A DNA stretch of 33,438 bases from contig CALUNI010000013.1 in assembly GCA_944321905.1 (NCBI GenBank), positions 1 to 33,438 of the forward strand, in the 5' to 3' direction. Under the pieces are notes generated by a model that searched no databases, was not told the DNA's origin, and worked only from the letters and a program-made list of their open reading frames with translations. Made by a program: the position numbers and the translations under genes. The stretch comes from an uncultured Muribaculaceae bacterium (GTDB lineage: Bacteria; Bacteroidota; Bacteroidia; Bacteroidales; Muribaculaceae). Shown here piece after piece: positions 1 through 9,151 of this stretch. The number at the start of each line of letters is the position of its first letter. The first letter of the stretch is position 1.

Positions 1-2333
1 ATGACAATGATTTGCAGAAGGCTCAACCTATCGACAAGCTTGTTGAAAAGTTTTCAACATCGGGTACCGATGGCGTGAATGCTGCTTGTAGCGAAGCTTT
101 GTCTTTCACTGCCGATGAGTGGAATGGCAAGAGCGAACACGAAAAAGAAACGGTGCTGATGAACTATCGTATAGCATACCTTGGCAATACAATGGTAAAC
201 TGGTGTCCCAAGCTCGGTACTGTGCTTGCCAACGACGAGGTAAGCGAGGGCGTGTCGATTCGCGGTGGATATCCGGTGGAACAGAAAATGATGCGCCAAT
301 GGTGCTTGCGCGTGTCGGCTTATGCCCAACGCTTGCTTGACGGACTTGATACCATAGACTGGACCGAGTCGCTTAAGGAGACGCAGCGCAACTGGATAGG
401 CCGCTCAGAGGGTGCCGAGATGAAATTTAAAGTTGCAGGAAAGGACTTGGAGCTTGAGATTTTCACCACTCGCGCCGATACTATCTTTGGTGTTACATTT
501 ATGGTACTTGCCCCTGAGAGCGAATACGTGGAAATGCTCGTTACCGATGAGCAGCGTGCCGCCGTCGATAACTATATCGACGAAGTGAAGCATAAGACAG
601 AGCGCGAACGTCTCATAGATAAGCAGGTTTCGGGTGTGTTCAGCGGTAGTTATGCAATAAATCCTGTTACAAGGAAAGAAATACCTGTGTATATAAGCGA
701 CTACGTGCTTGCCGGATATGGCACCGGGGCTATTATGGCAGTTCCGGCACACGACAGCCGCGACTATGCGTTTGCCCGTCATTTTGATTTGCCTATAATT
801 CCTCTCATCGAAGGTGCCGACGTGAGCGAGGAGAGTTTTGATGCCAAAGAAGGCAAGATGATCAACTCTTCTAACGAAAATCTTCAACTCGATGGATTGG
901 ATGTCAAGGAGGCCATAGCCAAGACCAAGGAATATATAAGACAGGCAGGTATAGGCAACGTAAAGGTGAATTACAGGTTACGCGATGCCATTTTTAGCCG
1001 TCAGCGTTATTGGGGAGAACCTTTCCCTGTTTATTATGACGAAGATAACATGCCGCATGTGTTGAGCGAAGATGAGTTACCGCTCGAATTGCCCGAAGTT
1101 GACAAATTCTTGCCAACCGAAACGGGAGAGCCGCCTCTGGGGCGTGCAAAAAATTGGGTGGCAAAGAATGGCCGTCCTCTTGAATTGTGCACCATGCCCG
1201 GGTTTGCAGGGTCGTCGGCTTATTATCTGCGATACATGGATCCGCACAACGACAATGCACTCGTGTCGAAAGAGGCCGATGAATATTGGCGTAACGTTGA
1301 CTTGTATGTAGGCGGTACAGAACATGCAACGGGACACTTGATTTACAGCCGTTTTTGGAATAAATTCCTTTATGACCTCGGATATGTCTGCGAGCCCGAA
1401 CCGTTCAAGAAGCTCATCAACCAAGGCATGATACAAGGGCGTTCAAACTTCGTGTATCGCATAAAGGATACAAATACATTCGTGTCTTACAATCTGCGCA
1501 AGGAATACGAGGTGACACCCATTCACGTTGACGTTAACATCGTGAGTAACGATATTCTTGACTTGGAACGCTTCAAGGCTTGGCGTCCCGAATTTGCCAC
1601 TGCCGAGTTTATACTCGAAAATGGCAAATATGTGTGTGGCTATGGCATAGAAAAGATGTCGAAGTCGATGTTTAACGTGGTTAATCCCGACGATATAGTA
1701 GAACGTTACGGTGCCGACACTTTGAGGCTGTATGAAATGTTCCTTGGCCCTATCGAGCAGAGCAAGCCGTGGGACACGAATGGAATAGACGGCGTGCATA
1801 GGTTCTTGAAACGCTTGTGGTCGCTTTTCTTCAAGGGTGATGAATTGCAGTTAACCGATGTCGAACCGTCGGCCGACGCTCTCAAGTCGCTGCATAAGCT
1901 CATCAAGAAAGTTACTTATGACATAGAGCATTTTTCCTATAATACTTCGGTCAGTGCTTTCATGATATGCGTAAATGAACTTAATGCCATGAAGTGCGTG
2001 GCTAAGTCTGTATATAAAGACTTGGTTGTGTTGTTGGCTCCGTTTGCCCCTCACATAAGCGAGGAATTATGGCATGTGCTTGGACAGGATGGTTCGGTAT
2101 GCGATGCCCGTTGGCCCGAATACGACGAGAAATATTTGGTGGAAAACACTGTCAAGTATGCCGTGTCGTTTAACGGGAAAGCTCGTTATAGCATAGAAGT
2201 GGCTGCCGGCACTTCAAAGGAGGATGTGGAAAAAGCAGCTCTTTCGGCTCCAGGTGCAGAGAAATGGATTGCAGGAAAGACCCCGAAGAAAATAATAGTT
2301 GTGCCAAATAAGATAGTCAATATCGTTATTTGA
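1..2333 (+). CDS. leuS: Leucyl-tRNA synthetase, 3' part (5' end outside window)
   Basis: Class I aminoacyl-tRNA synthetase that charges tRNA-Leu in the cytoplasm. The reading frame is open to the left edge (frame beginning at base 3), so the first codons and the HIGH motif lie outside; about 160-170 residues are probably missing, judged from the usual length near 940 in Bacteroidota. Seen here: the end of the catalytic core, then the CP1 editing domain with the threonine-rich motif TTRADTIFG (about 466-492) and [20 protein letters not shown] with its conserved Asp, then the second half of the Rossmann core with the KMSKS loop encoded at 1653-1667, then the anticodon-binding and C-terminal domains. 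About 65 residues between GMIQGRS and KMSKS form the leucine-specific insertion. The TTG at position 12 is not a start, since homology continues upstream of it. A hairpin follows the stop. Confidence 0.97.
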   Translation, partial: DNDLQKAQPIDKLVEKFSTSGTDGVNAACSEALSFTADEWNGKSEHEKETVLMNYRIAYLGNTMVNWCPKLGTVLANDEVSEGVSIRGGYPVEQKMMRQWCLRVSAYAQRLLDGLDTIDWTESLKETQRNWIGRSEGAEMKFKVAGKDLELEIFTTRADTIFGVTFMVLAPESEYVEMLVTDEQRAAVDNYIDEVKHKTERERLIDKQVSGVFSGSYAINPVTRKEIPVYISDYVLAGYGTGAIMAVPAHDSRDYAFARHFDLPIIPLIEGADVSEESFDAKEGKMINSSNENLQLDGLDVKEAIAKTKEYIRQAGIGNVKVNYRLRDAIFSRQRYWGEPFPVYYDEDNMPHVLSEDELPLELPEVDKFLPTETGEPPLGRAKNWVAKNGRPLELCTMPGFAGSSAYYLRYMDPHNDNALVSKEADEYWRNVDLYVGGTEHATGHLIYSRFWNKFLYDLGYVCEPEPFKKLINQGMIQGRSNFVYRIKDTNTFVSYNLRKEYEVTPIHVDVNIVSNDILDLERFKAWRPEFATAEFILENGKYVCGYGIEKMSKSMFNVVNPDDIVERYGADTLRLYEMFLGPIEQSKPWDTNGIDGVHRFLKRLWSLFFKGDELQLTDVEPSADALKSLHKLIKKVTYDIEHFSYNTSVSAFMICVNELNAMKCVAKSVYKDLVVLLAPFAPHISEELWHVLGQDGSVCDARWPEYDEKYLVENTVKYAVSFNGKARYSIEVAAGTSKEDVEKAALSAPGAEKWIAGKTPKKIIVVPNKIVNIVI

Positions 2334-2347
2334 TAAAAAATAAAATG

Positions 2348-2400
2348 TGATGATGGAAACGGGCGTATCCATGTGTTTCGCCTTGTTTCCATCATTATTT
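2348..2400 (+). terminator. Intrinsic terminator after leuS
   Basis: The 11-nt arms 2350-2360 and 2385-2395 are perfectly complementary (core tgatggaaac / gtttccatca), and further G-T and G-C pairs can extend the stem into the loop. The 3' arm is followed by a T-rich stretch. The position 17 bp after the leuS stop and before the separately transcribed protease gene fits termination of leuS. Confidence 0.7.
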
Positions 2401-2443
2401 TAGATGTATGAATAATAGTACATTAATATTTCAATAAAAAGTC

Positions 2444-4918
2444 ATGAAAAAAAATTACTGGGCATTCTTGGCACTAATTGTTTCATCAGTTTTATGTGTG
2501 AATGCAGGGCAAATCGACGAACAGCAAGCCTTGGATATTGCGAGGCAATTTAGCGTAGAAAACTTAGGAACATCAATTAAGACTTCTGTTTCTAAAATGA
2601 CAGTGGCATATACTGCAAAATCAGAAAACAGGCAAGCCAACTTATTGTATGTGGTAGAGCGTGGCAGTGGTTCTGGATTTGTAGTGGTTGCAGGTGACGA
2701 TGCTATTGGCAATCCCGTGCTCGGTTATTCCGACAGGGGAGAGTTTGATTATGAAAATGCTCCCGACAACCTCAAGTGGTGGCTTGGGGAATATGGACGT
2801 TTGATAGACTATGTAGCGACTAATGGCATTGTTTCGGTTGCCGAGGTACCCACTTTTGACCGTACAACCGAACCGTTGATTAAAACCAAATGGAATCAGT
2901 ACGAGCCATACAATGAATTGTGTCCTAAAATCAACGGAGAACGCACCGTTACAGGTTGTGTGGCTACGGCTACGGCTCAATTGATGAAGTATTATGAATG
3001 GCCTGCGAGCGGAACCGGCAGCAAATCATATGTGTGGAACGGAGAAACTTTAAGTTCTGACTTTGGAGCGCACACTTATCAATGGGGCTTGATGGATGAC
3101 GTGTATGATGGAACCAACAGCGATGCCGCCAATGAGGCAGTGGCGCAACTCATGTATGATTGCGGCATAGCGGCCGAAATGAATTATGATCTGGCTATCA
3201 ACGGTGGCAGCGGCGCATCTTATTTTACATCTGCCAAAGGACTTATCGACTATTTTGGCTATTCTAAAGCCATGTTAATAAAGCAACGTGATTATTACAC
3301 GTATGGCGAGTGGGTTACAATGGTAAAAGACGAGATAGATGCCGAACGTCCTGTTTATTATTCAGCCCAATCTACGGGCGGAGGCCATGCTTTTATTCTC
3401 GATGGATATAACAGTGACGGATACTTCCATGTTAATTGGGGGTGGGGTGGAATTTCTGACGGTTATTTTTCAATTGTAGCTCTCGACCCCGACAATCAAG
3501 GCGCGGGAGCCGGTTCCGACAGTGGTTTCAGGTATGAACAAAGTGCTTTTTTTGATTGTGTTCCTTCCAAAGGCACGGAAGACTATGTGCCATTGTTCTA
3601 CATGAACGACTTCAGCTTGTCGCAGATAAACGGAGACAATTTGGAGAAAGTGGATAAGATAGAAACAAGTAAAGGTAATATTGTATATTTTTACTTAGAT
3701 CGTGTGGGGAATAATGGCATGTCTTATTTTTCGGGTTATCTTGGAGTTGCCATAACAGACGACAGTGGAAACGTAGTGTCGTTATATGACGGAAATGCGG
3801 AAATAGATTCATATTATTATTATCAATATTATTATTTAGATATGCCTATTCCTACCGACCTTGGTGACGGGCATTATCGTGCATATCCGGTTTGCTATGA
3901 GAATAGAGGTGACGAACCTATAAAAATCAATGCCTATGCGTTTAATTCACAATACATAGACATTACCGTGTCGGGTGACGATGTTGTATTGACTAACCAA
4001 GAAAAAACGATGTCGCACGTGACGTTTGATAAATTCATATTTACTCAAAACGAGGATTTTAACAACGGTCAGTATTCTTACCTTGAATTTGAGGTGACAA
4101 ACGGTGGAGAAGAATATTACAACGGGCAGGTAGGATTGGTATTGCTTGACAATGACACTTATAGTGTTGCTTATCCAACTACTGTATATGTTTCTTATGT
4201 GTCGGTAGCTCCGGGTACTTCGCAGACGGTAACTGTCGCTACGCCGGTACAAGGTTTCTCACGCGACAATGACTTGTATCAACTTGCCATATATGAAGGC
4301 AGGTTAAACAACTTCTTTGACGTGTTTATGCCTATCAATATAAACAATCCCGACATATCGTTATTTGGTACACCGCAGATAACCAACCCTAATCCCGAAA
4401 ACTTGATATTGACCGCAACATTTGAAAATACCTCGTCGGTTGATTATATGGGATTTGTAGGTGCCAAGATTTTTGATTCAAATGGAAATATAATTAAGAC
4501 CATCGATGCCGAGCATGTCGAAATCGCTGCAAATGGCAAGTCGGAAACTGTAACATTTACAGGAACGGTTAAAGGCTTGAATGAAGATGAGACTTATTAT
4601 ATTTATTTCTACGACAACAGCACACAATTGTCGCCGGGAATCAAATATGCCTTACAAACTACCACCGGAGTGGAAAACGTCGCAAGTGTATCGGTCGGTG
4701 TTTATCCTAATCCTGTAGAAGGAATGCTTAATGTGTCGGCTGAGAATGTCATAGACAATGTTGTTATATACAACATAGCCGGTACGCAAGTGATGAATTG
4801 TGACGGTGTAGGGGCTAATGACCTGCATATAGACATGAGCGGCTTGAGCGCAGGTACTTATTTTGTGCGTGTCGCCACCGAAGCAGGCTCATCGGTTGAG
4901 AAAGTAATAAAAAAATAA
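2444..4918 (+). CDS. Secreted C10 family (streptopain-like) cysteine protease with T9SS sorting domain
   Basis: An 824-residue secreted protease. Residues 1-22 are a signal peptide ending near VNAGQ. Residues about 23-115 resemble the Spi/propeptide inhibitory domain of C10 zymogens. The peptidase C10 domain covers about 130-365, with catalytic Cys172 in TGCVATATAQ, His315 in GGGHAFILDGY, and the following VNWGWGG motif. A long beta-rich middle follows with a tyrosine-rich tract (DSYYYYQYYYLD). The last 70 residues (VYPNP... SAGTYFVRV... KVIKK) have the pattern of a type A Por/T9SS C-terminal sorting domain, so the enzyme is probably exported through the outer membrane and anchored or released at the surface. 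Like streptopain and interpain it is likely made inactive and self-processed. It stands alone between two hairpins. Its sequence is noticeably AT-rich compared with leuS and mutS, which could mean later acquisition. Confidence 0.93.
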   Translation: MKKNYWAFLALIVSSVLCVNAGQIDEQQALDIARQFSVENLGTSIKTSVSKMTVAYTAKSENRQANLLYVVERGSGSGFVVVAGDDAIGNPVLGYSDRGEFDYENAPDNLKWWLGEYGRLIDYVATNGIVSVAEVPTFDRTTEPLIKTKWNQYEPYNELCPKINGERTVTGCVATATAQLMKYYEWPASGTGSKSYVWNGETLSSDFGAHTYQWGLMDDVYDGTNSDAANEAVAQLMYDCGIAAEMNYDLAINGGSGASYFTSAKGLIDYFGYSKAMLIKQRDYYTYGEWVTMVKDEIDAERPVYYSAQSTGGGHAFILDGYNSDGYFHVNWGWGGISDGYFSIVALDPDNQGAGAGSDSGFRYEQSAFFDCVPSKGTEDYVPLFYMNDFSLSQINGDNLEKVDKIETSKGNIVYFYLDRVGNNGMSYFSGYLGVAITDDSGNVVSLYDGNAEIDSYYYYQYYYLDMPIPTDLGDGHYRAYPVCYENRGDEPIKINAYAFNSQYIDITVSGDDVVLTNQEKTMSHVTFDKFIFTQNEDFNNGQYSYLEFEVTNGGEEYYNGQVGLVLLDNDTYSVAYPTTVYVSYVSVAPGTSQTVTVATPVQGFSRDNDLYQLAIYEGRLNNFFDVFMPININNPDISLFGTPQITNPNPENLILTATFENTSSVDYMGFVGAKIFDSNGNIIKTIDAEHVEIAANGKSETVTFTGTVKGLNEDETYYIYFYDNSTQLSPGIKYALQTTTGVENVASVSVGVYPNPVEGMLNVSAENVIDNVVIYNIAGTQVMNCDGVGANDLHIDMSGLSAGTYFVRVATEAGSSVEKVIKK

Positions 4919-4936
4919 CAATAAAAGAATTAAAAG

Positions 4937-4980
4937 AGAGCCTCATGGTAATTTTACCGTGAGGCTCTTATTTTATTTTT
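4937..4980 (+). terminator. Bidirectional intrinsic terminator between protease and YjbR gene
   Basis: A 14-bp stem pairs 4937-4950 with 4955-4968 (one T-G wobble), with a 4-nt loop. It is followed by TTATTTTATTTTT on the + strand and by a T-rich stretch on the - strand. It lies between converging genes and its right arm reaches the stop codon of the - strand gene, so it should serve both. Confidence 0.88.
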
Positions 4981-5327
4981 AATTCTGCTTTCACTCTGCG
5001 AGGAAGTTTGTCGCTGACTATTGCATATGACTGTTTAATCCATGATTTGATTTGTTTGTCGGTTAAATAGTTGTGGGTAAGGTATATGTCGTTCCAATGC
5101 TTTTTGTTCATGTGCCACGCAGGTTGTACGGCACTATATCGTTCACGCAGTTCCATCCCGTATTCGGGTGGCATCTTGACCGCGATGCGAGGCTCGGTAG
5201 CCGATAGGGGAATGAACATGAATACTTTACCTCCTATGCGGAATACAACCCAATCGTCACCGAATGGCATGTCTTCGGTGGCAAAAGGCAGTGACAAGGC
5301 GTATAGCCTGGCTTCTTCTATATTCAT
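4968..5327 (-). CDS. YjbR/MmcQ family (CyaY-like fold) small protein
   Basis: A 119-residue cytoplasmic protein of the YjbR/MmcQ family, annotated in databases as DNA-binding by fold similarity; the physiological role is not known. Family features seen: the N-terminal helix leading to FGDDWVVFRIGGKVFMFIPLS, the central RIAVKMPPE strand, the HMNKKHWNDIYL segment that is the family signature, and the closing helix with LPRRVKAELK. Its length is usual for the family. It is a single gene facing left, with its own -7 box at 5349-5356, and shares a short divergent promoter region with the SDR gene. Confidence 0.9.
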   Translation of the reverse strand: MNIEEARLYALSLPFATEDMPFGDDWVVFRIGGKVFMFIPLSATEPRIAVKMPPEYGMELRERYSAVQPAWHMNKKHWNDIYLTHNYLTDKQIKSWIKQSYAIVSDKLPRRVKAELKIK

Positions 5328-5348
5328 GATACCGTTGAATAGTGGCTA

Positions 5349-5356
5349 CAAAAATA
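5349..5356 (-). promoter_or_regulatory. -7 box of the YjbR/MmcQ gene
   Basis: The - strand reads TATTTTTG, an exact match to the Bacteroidales -7 consensus TAnnTTTG, 21 bp before the ATG. No clear -33 TTTG was found at the usual spacing. It is paired with an identical box facing the other way 34 bp off. Confidence 0.6.
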
Positions 5357-5390
5357 AAGATTATATTAACATGCTCATTAATAATTTCCT

Positions 5391-5398
5391 TATTTTTG
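5391..5398 (+). promoter_or_regulatory. -7 box of the SDR gene
   Basis: TATTTTTG, an exact TAnnTTTG match, 26 bp before the start codon of the epimerase-like gene. There is no recognisable -33 TTTG at 19-21 bp. Confidence 0.6.
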
Positions 5399-5424
5399 CA
5401 CACGTAATTATTGTTTAAAATAGT

Positions 5425-6441
5425 ATGGCAAAAAGGGTACTTGTAACCGGGGCAGGTGGTTTTATTGGTGGTTTTATTGTGGCCGAATCGTTGCGACGAG
5501 GATATGAGACATGGGCGGCCGTTAGGGCTACCACGTCGCGCGAGTTCTTGCAGGATGAGCGAATTAAATTCATAGAACTTGATTATACCGACACGGAGGC
5601 CTTGTGTGGGCAGATAAAAGAATCTGTGGCCGAGATGGGAGGCCGTTGGGATTACGTAGTACACAACCTTGGTGCTACAAAGTGTGTTAATTTTCTCGAT
5701 TTCAACAGGGTCAACTATGAGTATATGCGCAGTTTGGTAGATGCCTTGCGCGATGCCGATGCCGTGCCCGATGCCTTCTTGATGATGAGCAGCTTAAGTG
5801 TGATGGGACTTGGCGACGAGACCGGTTACACGCCTTTCAACGGGAAAAACATTCCAATGCCCGACACTCGTTATGGAGTATCGAAATTAAAGGCTGAAAC
5901 TTATTTGCAGAGCATCTCTGATTTCCCTTATGTCATATTTAGGGCGACAGGCGTTTATGGCCCTCATGAGCGCGATTATTACATGATGATTCGCAGTATA
6001 AATATGGGTTTTGATTTTGGCGTAGGGTTTAAGAAACAGTTATTGACGTTCATATACGTGAAAGACCTTGCATGTGCCATATTTGATGCAATGGAGAGCA
6101 ATGCCACGCGCCGCAAGGTTTATTTCATATCAGAGCCTCGCGGATACACCCAGAGTGAGTTTCGCGCAATTGTTAAGAATGCTCTTGGTAAAAGATTCGT
6201 ACTGCCCATCTGTTGTCCCGTGTGGGTACTTTATGCAGTGTCGATCGTGGCCGAATTTATAGGAAAGCTTACGCTGAAACCAAGCACGCTCAATCGTGAC
6301 AAATTCAAGATTATGAAGCAGCGCAACTGGGCTTGCGATGTTTCTGATGCCGAACGCGATTTCAACTTCAAGCCTCGTTATTCGCTTGAGAAAGGGATAA
6401 AAGAGGCTGTGGAGTGGTATAAGCAGGCTGGTTGGCTGTAA
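5425..6441 (+). CDS. NAD(P)-dependent epimerase/dehydratase (extended SDR)
   Basis: A 338-residue extended short-chain dehydrogenase/reductase. The N-terminal Rossmann motif is TGAGGFIGG (G9xxG12xxG15). The catalytic Tyr and Lys are in YGVSK (Y150, K154), preceded by MMSSLSVMG, which supplies the Ser. RATGVYGP and the C-terminal substrate-binding half with a hydrophobic segment around WVLYAVSIVAEFIGKL follow. The family includes nucleotide-sugar epimerases, dihydroflavonol reductase-like and sterol dehydrogenase-like enzymes; the substrate cannot be read from the sequence. It is the only gene between its own promoter and the mutS promoter, and it is conserved-looking in length and composition. 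Confidence 0.88.
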   Translation: MAKRVLVTGAGGFIGGFIVAESLRRGYETWAAVRATTSREFLQDERIKFIELDYTDTEALCGQIKESVAEMGGRWDYVVHNLGATKCVNFLDFNRVNYEYMRSLVDALRDADAVPDAFLMMSSLSVMGLGDETGYTPFNGKNIPMPDTRYGVSKLKAETYLQSISDFPYVIFRATGVYGPHERDYYMMIRSINMGFDFGVGFKKQLLTFIYVKDLACAIFDAMESNATRRKVYFISEPRGYTQSEFRAIVKNALGKRFVLPICCPVWVLYAVSIVAEFIGKLTLKPSTLNRDKFKIMKQRNWACDVSDAERDFNFKPRYSLEKGIKEAVEWYKQAGWL

Positions 6442-6494
6442 TTCTTATTGTTAAGGTGGCTGCGGTTTTATTTTCGGCATTTGACCGAAATTTG

Positions 6495-6502
6495 TAATTT
6501 TG
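6495..6502 (+). promoter_or_regulatory. -7 box of mutS
   Basis: TAATTTTG, an exact TAnnTTTG match, 23 bp before the GTG start of mutS. It directly follows a weak 6-bp hairpin (6472-6477 with 6485-6490) that might end the upstream SDR transcript. Confidence 0.6.
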
Positions 6503-6525
6503 AGGATTAAAATAAGATAATTCAC

Positions 6526-9138
6526 GTGGCTAAAGAGATAGTTGAAACCCCGTTGATGAAACAATATTTCGAGATGAAGAAAAAGCATCCCGATGCTATT
6601 TTATTGTTCAGAGTTGGGGACTTTTATGAAACCTTTTCCGAGGACGCTATTACAAGTTCCGAGATATTGGGCATTACGTTGACGCGCAGGGCAAACGGTG
6701 CAGCGCAATATGTGGAACTTGCCGGTTTTCCGCATCATGCGCTCGACACTTATCTGCCAAAGCTCGTGAGGGCAGGTAAGCGTGTGGCAATATGCGAGCA
6801 GCTTGAAGATCCTAAACTTACGAAGAAACTTGTAAAGCGTGGCATAACAGAACTTGTCACTCCCGGTGTATCGATAAACGATAACATACTCAATAACAGG
6901 GAAAATAATTTTCTCGCTGCCGTGTATTTTGGCAAACGCGTGTGTGGAGTGGCTTTTCTCGACATAAGCACCGGCGAATTCTTGACGGCAGAAGGAACTA
7001 CCGATTACATAGACAAGTTGCTTGGTAACTTTTCGCCTAAAGAGGTGTTGGTCGAACGCAACAGTCGTAAACGTTTTGCCGAAACGTTTTCATCGAAGTA
7101 TCTTACTTTCGACCTCGATGAATGGATTTTTACCGAACAGGCTGCTACCGACAGGTTGCTGAAGCATTTTGAAACCAGGAATCTGAAGGGGTTTGGCATC
7201 GATGCAATGCACTGTGCAATAGTGGCGTCGGGTGCGATATTGTACTATCTCGACATTACGCAACACACCCATGTGAGCCACATCACCACGTTGTCGAGAA
7301 TTGAAGAAGAACGTTACGTCAGGCTCGACAAGTTTACGGTTAGGAATCTCGAACTCATAGGTTCTATGTGCGAGGATGGCAAAAGCTTGCTGTCGGTGAT
7401 TGACAGTACTCTCACTCCCATGGGTGCACGCATGATGCGCAGGTGGATACTGTTTCCTCTTAAAGATATAAGGCAAATCAACAACCGCCTCGACGTGGTG
7501 GAATATTTTTTCCGTGATACCAAGGCACGTGATGTGCTTAAGCATCAATTGGAAATGATAGGAGACATAGAGAGGCTTATTTCAAAGGTTGCGGTGGGAC
7601 GCATTACGCCACGTGAACTGGTGCAGTTGAAAAATGCGCTTACGGCCATTGAACCGATAAAGAATCTTTGTTCTGATGCCGACAACGACGTGTTGCGCCA
7701 TTTTGGAGAGCAGCTTAATCCTTGTAAAATCATAAAGGAACGCATCGGTCGTGAGATAAATCCCGATGCTTCTAACATGGTGAATCGTGGCAATGTTATA
7801 TGCAGGGGAGTGAATGCCGAACTTGATGAATTGCGCGATATTTCACATTCGAGCAAGGATTATTTGATTAAGATGCAACAATCTGAAAGTGAGCGTACAG
7901 GCATACCGAGCTTGAAGATAAGTTATAACAATGTCTTCGGCTATTACATAGAGGTGCGCAATACCCACAAGGATAAGGTGCCACCCGAGTGGATACGCAA
8001 GCAGACGCTTGTGAATGCAGAGCGGTATGTCACGCAGGAACTTAAGGAATATGAGGAAAAGATACTTGGGGCAGAGGAGAAGATAATCTCGATAGAGACT
8101 CGGTTGTTTAACGAGATAGTGGCGGCTGTTTCCGATTATATTCCTGCAATACAGGTTGATTCAAACCTCATTGCGCAGCTTGACTGCCTGCTTTCTTTCA
8201 CAACGTCGGCTGCCGACAACCGTTATACGCGTCCTGTGCTTGACGATTCGTTAGACATAGATATTGCCGAAGGACGCCACCCCGTAATAGAAAAGCAATT
8301 GCCGGTGGGAGAGAAGTATGTGTCGAATAACATAAAGCTTAGCAACGACGACCAACAGATAATAATGATTACGGGTCCTAACATGGCTGGTAAGTCGGCA
8401 TTGCTGCGCCAGACGGCTTTGATAGTGCTTATGGCGCAGATAGGATGCTTCGTGCCTGCCGACAGTGCGCGCATAGGCATCGTGGACAAGATTTTCACCC
8501 GAGTGGGGGCGAGCGACAATATTTCGCTTGGCGAATCTACTTTTATGGTCGAGATGACCGAAGCTGCTTCGATATTGAACAATATAAGTGAACGCAGTTT
8601 GATATTGTTTGACGAACTCGGACGCGGAACAAGCACTTATGACGGAATTTCTATCGCTTGGTCGATAGTGGAATATTTGCACGAGAACGGAAAGGCTCAT
8701 CCGAAAACGCTGTTTGCTACTCATTACCATGAACTTAATGAGATGGAGAAAACCTACAAGCGTATTGCAAACTATAACGTGTCGGTAAAGGAGATTGGCG
8801 GAAAGGTGGTATTTGTGCGTAAGCTCGTGCGTGGCGGCAGCGAACATAGCTTTGGCATTCATGTGGCAAAACTGGCAGGAATGCCTCCATCGATAGTGGA
8901 ACGGGCCGATGAGGTGCTGCACCAGCTTGAAGATAATAACAGAGGGGAAAAGAGACCATTGAATATAAGTGAGGCACCTGCTCAGGGTGGAGTGCAGTTG
9001 TCATTTTTTCAACTCGACGATCCTGTATTGTGCCAAGTTCGTGACGAAATATTAAATGTAGATATAGACAATCTCACGCCTGTGCAGGCTCTTAACAAGT
9101 TGAACGATATAAAGAAAATCATAACCGGAAGAGATTGA
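6526..9138 (+). CDS. mutS: DNA mismatch repair ATPase MutS
   Basis: An 870-residue MutS1 that recognises mismatches and small loops and recruits MutL. Domain I holds the mismatch-intercalating Phe-x-Glu motif as F33-Y34-E35 in RVGDFYET. The connector, core/lever and clamp domains follow. The ATPase domain has Walker A GPNMAGKS (617-624) and Walker [11 protein letters not shown] with D696-E697, then FATHYHEL. The C-terminal HTH region is present ([16 protein letters not shown]), followed by a short tail ([15 protein letters not shown]). The start is GTG at 6526, chosen because it follows the -7 box closely and because the family begins about ten residues before the TPLMKQYF motif; the ATG at 6556 is possible but would clip the conserved start. 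All key residues are intact, so it should be functional. Confidence 0.97.
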   Translation: MAKEIVETPLMKQYFEMKKKHPDAILLFRVGDFYETFSEDAITSSEILGITLTRRANGAAQYVELAGFPHHALDTYLPKLVRAGKRVAICEQLEDPKLTKKLVKRGITELVTPGVSINDNILNNRENNFLAAVYFGKRVCGVAFLDISTGEFLTAEGTTDYIDKLLGNFSPKEVLVERNSRKRFAETFSSKYLTFDLDEWIFTEQAATDRLLKHFETRNLKGFGIDAMHCAIVASGAILYYLDITQHTHVSHITTLSRIEEERYVRLDKFTVRNLELIGSMCEDGKSLLSVIDSTLTPMGARMMRRWILFPLKDIRQINNRLDVVEYFFRDTKARDVLKHQLEMIGDIERLISKVAVGRITPRELVQLKNALTAIEPIKNLCSDADNDVLRHFGEQLNPCKIIKERIGREINPDASNMVNRGNVICRGVNAELDELRDISHSSKDYLIKMQQSESERTGIPSLKISYNNVFGYYIEVRNTHKDKVPPEWIRKQTLVNAERYVTQELKEYEEKILGAEEKIISIETRLFNEIVAAVSDYIPAIQVDSNLIAQLDCLLSFTTSAADNRYTRPVLDDSLDIDIAEGRHPVIEKQLPVGEKYVSNNIKLSNDDQQIIMITGPNMAGKSALLRQTALIVLMAQIGCFVPADSARIGIVDKIFTRVGASDNISLGESTFMVEMTEAASILNNISERSLILFDELGRGTSTYDGISIAWSIVEYLHENGKAHPKTLFATHYHELNEMEKTYKRIANYNVSVKEIGGKVVFVRKLVRGGSEHSFGIHVAKLAGMPPSIVERADEVLHQLEDNNRGEKRPLNISEAPAQGGVQLSFFQLDDPVLCQVRDEILNVDIDNLTPVQALNKLNDIKKIITGRD

Positions 9139-9151
9139 ACATATTGTGTTT

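Noticed and set aside
6472-6490. Hairpin tttcgg/ccgaaa after the SDR gene as a terminator
   Set aside because: Only 6 bp and overlapping the mutS promoter zone; too weak to list as a separate feature, though it may contribute.
8251-8922. Open frame of about 223 codons antisense to the MutS ATPase domain
   Set aside because: Shadow of the highly conserved mutS frame; no homology seen.
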